Positions 61,399 through 64,000 of a DNA stretch of 64,000 nt are shown here, one piece after another. This DNA is from Bradyrhizobium sp. NFR13. Its GTDB lineage: Bacteria > Pseudomonadota > Alphaproteobacteria > Rhizobiales > Xanthobacteraceae. The position numbers and the translations under genes were made by a program. Numbering within the stretch: position 1 is the stretch's first letter; every line of letters begins with the position of its first letter. The stretch spans positions 806,001 through 870,000 of the forward strand of contig NZ_FOTP01000002.1 in the NCBI RefSeq assembly GCF_900114605.1, written 5' to 3'. The notes under the pieces are model-generated. The model was not told where the DNA came from, searched no databases, and worked only from the letters and a program-made list of their open reading frames with translations.

Positions 61399-62367
61399 TC
61401 ATGGGATCAGCAGCAGCTTGCCGGTCGTCTTGCGGTTTTCCATGTCGGCGTGGGCCTTCGCGGCGTTCTCCAAACGATATTCTCCGCCGATGTGGAGCTT
61501 GAGCTCTCCCGTCGCGATCCAGTTGAACAGCCGCTCCGAACGCGCACGCAGCAGTTCGGGCGTGTGGATATGATCAAAGAAGGTTGCGTAACCGATCTTG
61601 ATGCTTCTCGGCAGGCTCATGATGTCGAGTGGTCCCGGTCCCCCGAGCACCGGACCGTACCAGCAGAACGTGCCTGACCTGCGCAGCACATCGAGCGAGC
61701 CCTGGAAGGTCGTCGGCCCTGAGCCGTCATAGACGACATGCACGCCCTGGCCATCTGTCAGGCGTAGGGTCTCCTCGGCGAACCGGCCTTCGGTATCGAC
61801 GATCACATGGTCGGCGCCAGCCTCCCTGGCTGCAGCGACCTTCTCCTGCGACGACACACGTCCGATGACATGGCCGCCCCGCAATTTGATGATCTGGGTC
61901 AGCAGCAGTCCCACGCCGCCTGCCGCCGCATGGACGAAAGCGATGTCGCCGTGCTGCACCGGATAGAAGTCAGTGGCGAAATGGCTGGCAGTGAGACCCT
62001 GCATCATCACCGACGCCGCCGTGCGATCATCGATCGCGTCAGGAACCGGCACCAGAGACGTGACAGGGATCGCGATTCGCTCCGCATAACTTCCCGGCGC
62101 ATAAACCCAGGCGACGCGCTGGCCGGGCCTGATGCCTTCGACACCATCCCCGACCGCCAGCACACGCCCCACACCCTCGACGCCAAGAATTTTGGGATCA
62201 GGAATCTCGGTCCAGGCCATGCCCTGGCGCACGCCGATGTCCATGAAGTTCACCCCCGCAAAGACAACCTCGACCAGCGCCTCGCCCGGTCTAGCGAGAG
62301 GGGCCGGACGTTCGACATAGTCCAGCACCTCGCGACCGCCCATTCCGGTCATCACAACAGCTCTCAT
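61399..62367 (-). CDS. NADPH:quinone oxidoreductase, zeta-crystallin type
   Basis: 322 residues from ATG 62367. An MDR-family enzyme without zinc ligands. The GroES-like N-half (RPGEALVEVVFAGVNFMDIGVRQG in parts) is followed by a Rossmann domain with AAAGGVGLLLTQI and RVSSQEKVAAAREAGADHVI in parts. It reduces quinones or enones with NADPH. It lies 50 bases downstream of a TetR gene, and the same 19-base operator is found before both genes, so it is probably the regulator's target. Confidence 0.92.
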   Translation of the reverse strand: MRAVVMTGMGGREVLDYVERPAPLARPGEALVEVVFAGVNFMDIGVRQGMAWTEIPDPKILGVEGVGRVLAVGDGVEGIRPGQRVAWVYAPGSYAERIAIPVTSLVPVPDAIDDRTAASVMMQGLTASHFATDFYPVQHGDIAFVHAAAGGVGLLLTQIIKLRGGHVIGRVSSQEKVAAAREAGADHVIVDTEGRFAEETLRLTDGQGVHVVYDGSGPTTFQGSLDVLRRSGTFCWYGPVLGGPGPLDIMSLPRSIKIGYATFFDHIHTPELLRARSERLFNWIATGELKLHIGGEYRLENAAKAHADMENRKTTGKLLLIP

Positions 62368-62377
62368 CACTTGCTCC

Positions 62378-62396
62378 GTTCTTGAATAATCGTTCC
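62378..62396 (-). promoter_or_regulatory. Operator copy upstream of quinone oxidoreductase
   Basis: On the minus strand this reads ggaacgattattcaagaac. It matches 16 of 19 bases of ggaacgaatgttcaataac (63006-63024) upstream of the TetR gene. It is 11 bases upstream of the oxidoreductase start codon, overlapping its leader. Confidence 0.65.
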
Positions 62397-62417
62397 ATAA
62401 TTTCCCAAAAAAAGGGG

Positions 62418-62984
62418 CTATCGCAGCGCCCTCATGGCCATATCGGACAGCCTGGCCAGAGCCGCGCGTGCAGCGCCGCCCCGTCCCGCGACGCGAATGC
62501 CAGCGATGTTCGCAATCAGAAATTCCGAGGTTGCTTCCGGGTCGAGACCAGCGGCGACATCGCCTTCACGCTGCGCATCGCGAATGCGCGCTGCGATGGC
62601 AACTCGCAAGCTTTTCGCCAGCAGTCCATTGATCTCCTGAAGGTCAGGTTCGGACACGCCGAATTCATAGATCGAGCCAACGCCAAGACACGGCCGATCG
62701 GCTGTTTTCACGACACGGCGCAACATCGCGCCGATGCCATCGATCGCGCGCGGTCCGCTTCGGAGCGCGTCGATATGTGCAGCACATTCGCCCATTCCAT
62801 AGCGACGCACAGCCGCGCAATAAAGCTGCCACTTGTCGCCGAAGGCAGCGTAAAGGCTCTGTCGCCCGATCCCCATTGCATCGACGAGCATCTGGGCCGA
62901 ACTGCCCTCATATCCATGCCCGCTAAAGACATTGATCGCGCCGTCGAGCGCGGCGTCCGTGTCGAATTCCCGTGGTCTAGCCAT
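62418..62984 (-). CDS. TetR/AcrR family repressor
   Basis: 188 residues from ATG 62984. The N-terminal helix-turn-helix is clear (ALDGAINVFSGHGYEGSSAQMLVDAMGIGRQSLYAAFGDK in overlapping parts). The C-terminal domain resembles the TetR group that controls quinone or alkene-stress genes (SLRVAIAARIRDAQREGDV). It is first in a unit with the oxidoreductase. Operator copies before both genes suggest autoregulation. Confidence 0.92.
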   Translation of the reverse strand: MARPREFDTDAALDGAINVFSGHGYEGSSAQMLVDAMGIGRQSLYAAFGDKWQLYCAAVRRYGMGECAAHIDALRSGPRAIDGIGAMLRRVVKTADRPCLGVGSIYEFGVSEPDLQEINGLLAKSLRVAIAARIRDAQREGDVAAGLDPEATSEFLIANIAGIRVAGRGGAARAALARLSDMAMRALR

Positions 62985-63005
62985 AAACGGCAAGATAGCA
63001 ATTCA

Positions 63006-63024
63006 GGAACGAATGTTCAATAAC
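63006..63024 (+). promoter_or_regulatory. Operator copy upstream of TetR gene
   Basis: ggaacgaatgttcaataac lies 22 bases before the TetR start codon and includes the imperfect palindrome gaac-gaat-gttc. A near copy, inverted in the window, lies at 62378-62396 before the oxidoreductase. Confidence 0.65.
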
Positions 63025-63107
63025 TTTATAGCGCCGCGGCACGTAAATTCGATAAACCGGCCCGCGCCGCTGTTGCGGTCCTCAAAGGCTGTCCTGAGGG
63101 ATTCCCG

Positions 63108-63758
63108 TCAGCCGCCCGACGCAGCGGTGAAAACCGCCAATTGAGCGGCGAAAGCACGCTTGTAGGCAGGCCGGGCTTCGCCGCGGGCGACATAGGCGGA
63201 GAGGTTGGGATATTCATCCAACAGGCCCGACGCCCCCAACCTGAGCAGCACCGACACCATCAGCAGGTCACCGGCGCTGAACGCACCGTCGAGCCAGTCG
63301 GCATCGCCAAGGTGCTTGGAAAGTTCGCCCAGCCGCCCGCGGATGCGATCCTTGACCATTGCCAGGCGCTGCTCATACCAGGTCTTGTCGCGTTCCAGGA
63401 GCGTGACGATGACGAGATCGACGATCGGCGGCTCGACCGTATTGAGTGCGGCAAACATCCATGTGACTGCTCGCGCCCGGGCGTTCGCATCATCGGGCAG
63501 CAGGCCAGCATGGCGCTCTGCGATATGGAAGACGATCGCCCCTGACTCGAACAGGACAAGATCGCCCTCCTCGTAGGTCGGAATCTGCCCGAAAGGATGA
63601 CGCGCCTGATGCGGAGGTCCCTTCATCTCATCGAACGAAAGAAGTCGAACGTCGTAAGGCTGATCCACTTCTTCGAGCGCCCAGCGAACGCGCATGTCCC
63701 GCGCCAATCCCCTGCCGCGATCGGGCGACCGTTCAAAGGCGGTAATGGTGGGGTTCAT
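63108..63758 (-). CDS. Glutathione S-transferase family protein
   Basis: 216 residues from ATG 63758 (gggag upstream). A thioredoxin-like N-domain (RVRWALEEVDQPYDVRLL in parts, PFGQIPTYEEGDLVLFESGAI) with the Glu-Ser of the glutathione site (FESGAI) is followed by an all-helical C-domain (DWLDGAFSAGDLLMVSVLLRL in parts). The catalytic residue is not obvious in the first 25 residues (the usual Ser/Tyr/Cys site reads SPDRGRG). Conjugation or a binding role is likely; the substrate is unknown. Confidence 0.88.
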   Translation of the reverse strand: MNPTITAFERSPDRGRGLARDMRVRWALEEVDQPYDVRLLSFDEMKGPPHQARHPFGQIPTYEEGDLVLFESGAIVFHIAERHAGLLPDDANARARAVTWMFAALNTVEPPIVDLVIVTLLERDKTWYEQRLAMVKDRIRGRLGELSKHLGDADWLDGAFSAGDLLMVSVLLRLGASGLLDEYPNLSAYVARGEARPAYKRAFAAQLAVFTAASGG

Positions 63759-63825
63759 AGGCAGACTCCCGGCGAATGCATGCGCTATCCAGTGTGACAT
63801 GGGCCACGACGATGGTCTTCCGCAT
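63733..63825 (-). pseudogene. Stub of a dihydrofolate-reductase-like gene
   Basis: From ATG 63825, behind a strong ribosome site (cgggagaga), a frame begins MRKTIVVAHVTLD, the standard start of RibD-C/dihydrofolate-reductase-fold proteins of this group (MRKxIVxxxVTLDG). The match ends after 13 codons, where sequence leading to the GST ribosome site begins; the frame stops 17 codons later inside the GST gene. The rest of the gene has been deleted, leaving its start region upstream of the GST. Confidence 0.6.
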
Positions 63826-63912
63826 CGTCTCTCCCGGCTCTTTGTCTCCCAAGGACGCATGACGGGCGGGCTTCCCGACACAGGCGGGCCTTTTTCTCGC
63901 GGCAGCAGCCAT

Positions 63913-63937
63913 AGGGACGGCGAAGCTGGCCGTCCCT
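63913..63937. other. Hairpin near the window end
   Basis: agggacggc (63913-63921) and gccgtccct (63929-63937) are exact inverted copies with a 7-base loop. The rest of 63826-64000 contains no gene that I recognise. Confidence 0.45.
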
Positions 63938-64000
63938 CGCCAGGACAGCGGATCGCCAAGCGGGTCCGGAGAATGGATACCGCCCAACGAACACTCCCAG

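Noticed and set aside
1-64000. CRISPR arrays, tRNA genes and replication origins
   Set aside because: Looked for regularly spaced short repeats, cloverleaf T-loop sequences (ggttcgaatcc type) and DnaA-box clusters; none was convincing by eye.

Overview
This 64 kb window is GC-rich chromosomal DNA from an alphaproteobacterium, most likely family Nitrobacteraceae (Bradyrhizobium, Rhodopseudomonas, Tardiphaga or Afipia type). The evidence is codon use, the Bradyrhizobium-style palindromic repeats (566-672, 16622-16720, 27254-27282), the gene content (two-receptor liv operon, mddA, TctC-type binding proteins, NnrU, cytochrome P460) and the PHO-box and Irr-like signals. The genus cannot be fixed from sequence alone. 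I saw no tRNA, rRNA, CRISPR array, phage structural gene or intact transposase.

Layout. 1-2.9 kb: end of a short-chain dehydrogenase, a secreted NHL propeller and a methyltransferase. 3.0-12.5 kb: a complete heme-acquisition (has) cluster on the + strand. It has an ECF sigma factor, a FecR-type anti-sigma factor, the heme/hemophore receptor HasR with a signalling domain, two tandem HasA hemophores carrying RTX-type C-terminal extensions, and the type I exporter parts HasD and HasE. 12.5-17.9 kb: AraC regulator, methanethiol methyltransferase (mddA), and the TPR protein - lipoprotein - der GTPase cluster. 18-23 kb: a large autotransporter with a probable start-proximal frameshift, then panB and nnrU.

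23.3-27.3 kb is the main accessory locus. A lower-GC gene for a STAND/AAA-type NTPase, whose C-terminal part (with an RxxxxH motif like HEPN RNases) is in another frame, lies between an intact tctC-like gene and a truncated copy of that gene. The two share about 305 bp of roughly 96 percent identical direct repeat. A smaller case of the same architecture occurs at 35.3-36.1 kb: a methyltransferase gene sits between the intact end of livM and a diverged 58-bp copy of that end.

27.3-35.1 kb: small secreted proteins, VOC and SRPBCC proteins, a membrane diguanylate cyclase, prfC, a guanidine exporter under a guanidine-II riboswitch, and a phosphate transporter with its DUF47 partner behind a possible PHO box. 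35.4-42 kb: a liv-type ABC operon with two tandem binding proteins. 42-64 kb is a mosaic of small regulator/enzyme modules: a MarR/DUF308 divergon, DUF5993-dsbB, ABC-F, HD hydrolase, cytochrome P460 with a Tat-exported epoxide-hydrolase-like enzyme, a CadC-like TPR regulator fused by overlap to a metal-ligand-less peptide deformylase homologue, DUF899 with a divergent HTH protein, tenA, an ArsR-SRPBCC operon, Lin0512, an orphan binding protein, a secreted phospholipase-A2-like protein, a NylB-like serine hydrolase, a TetR-quinone reductase pair with matching operators, and a GST preceded by a dihydrofolate-reductase-like gene stub.

Start codons were chosen by Shine-Dalgarno spacing and family N-termini. 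Where these disagree with the longest reading frame, the entry says so. All homology statements are from motif recognition by eye; no database search was run.
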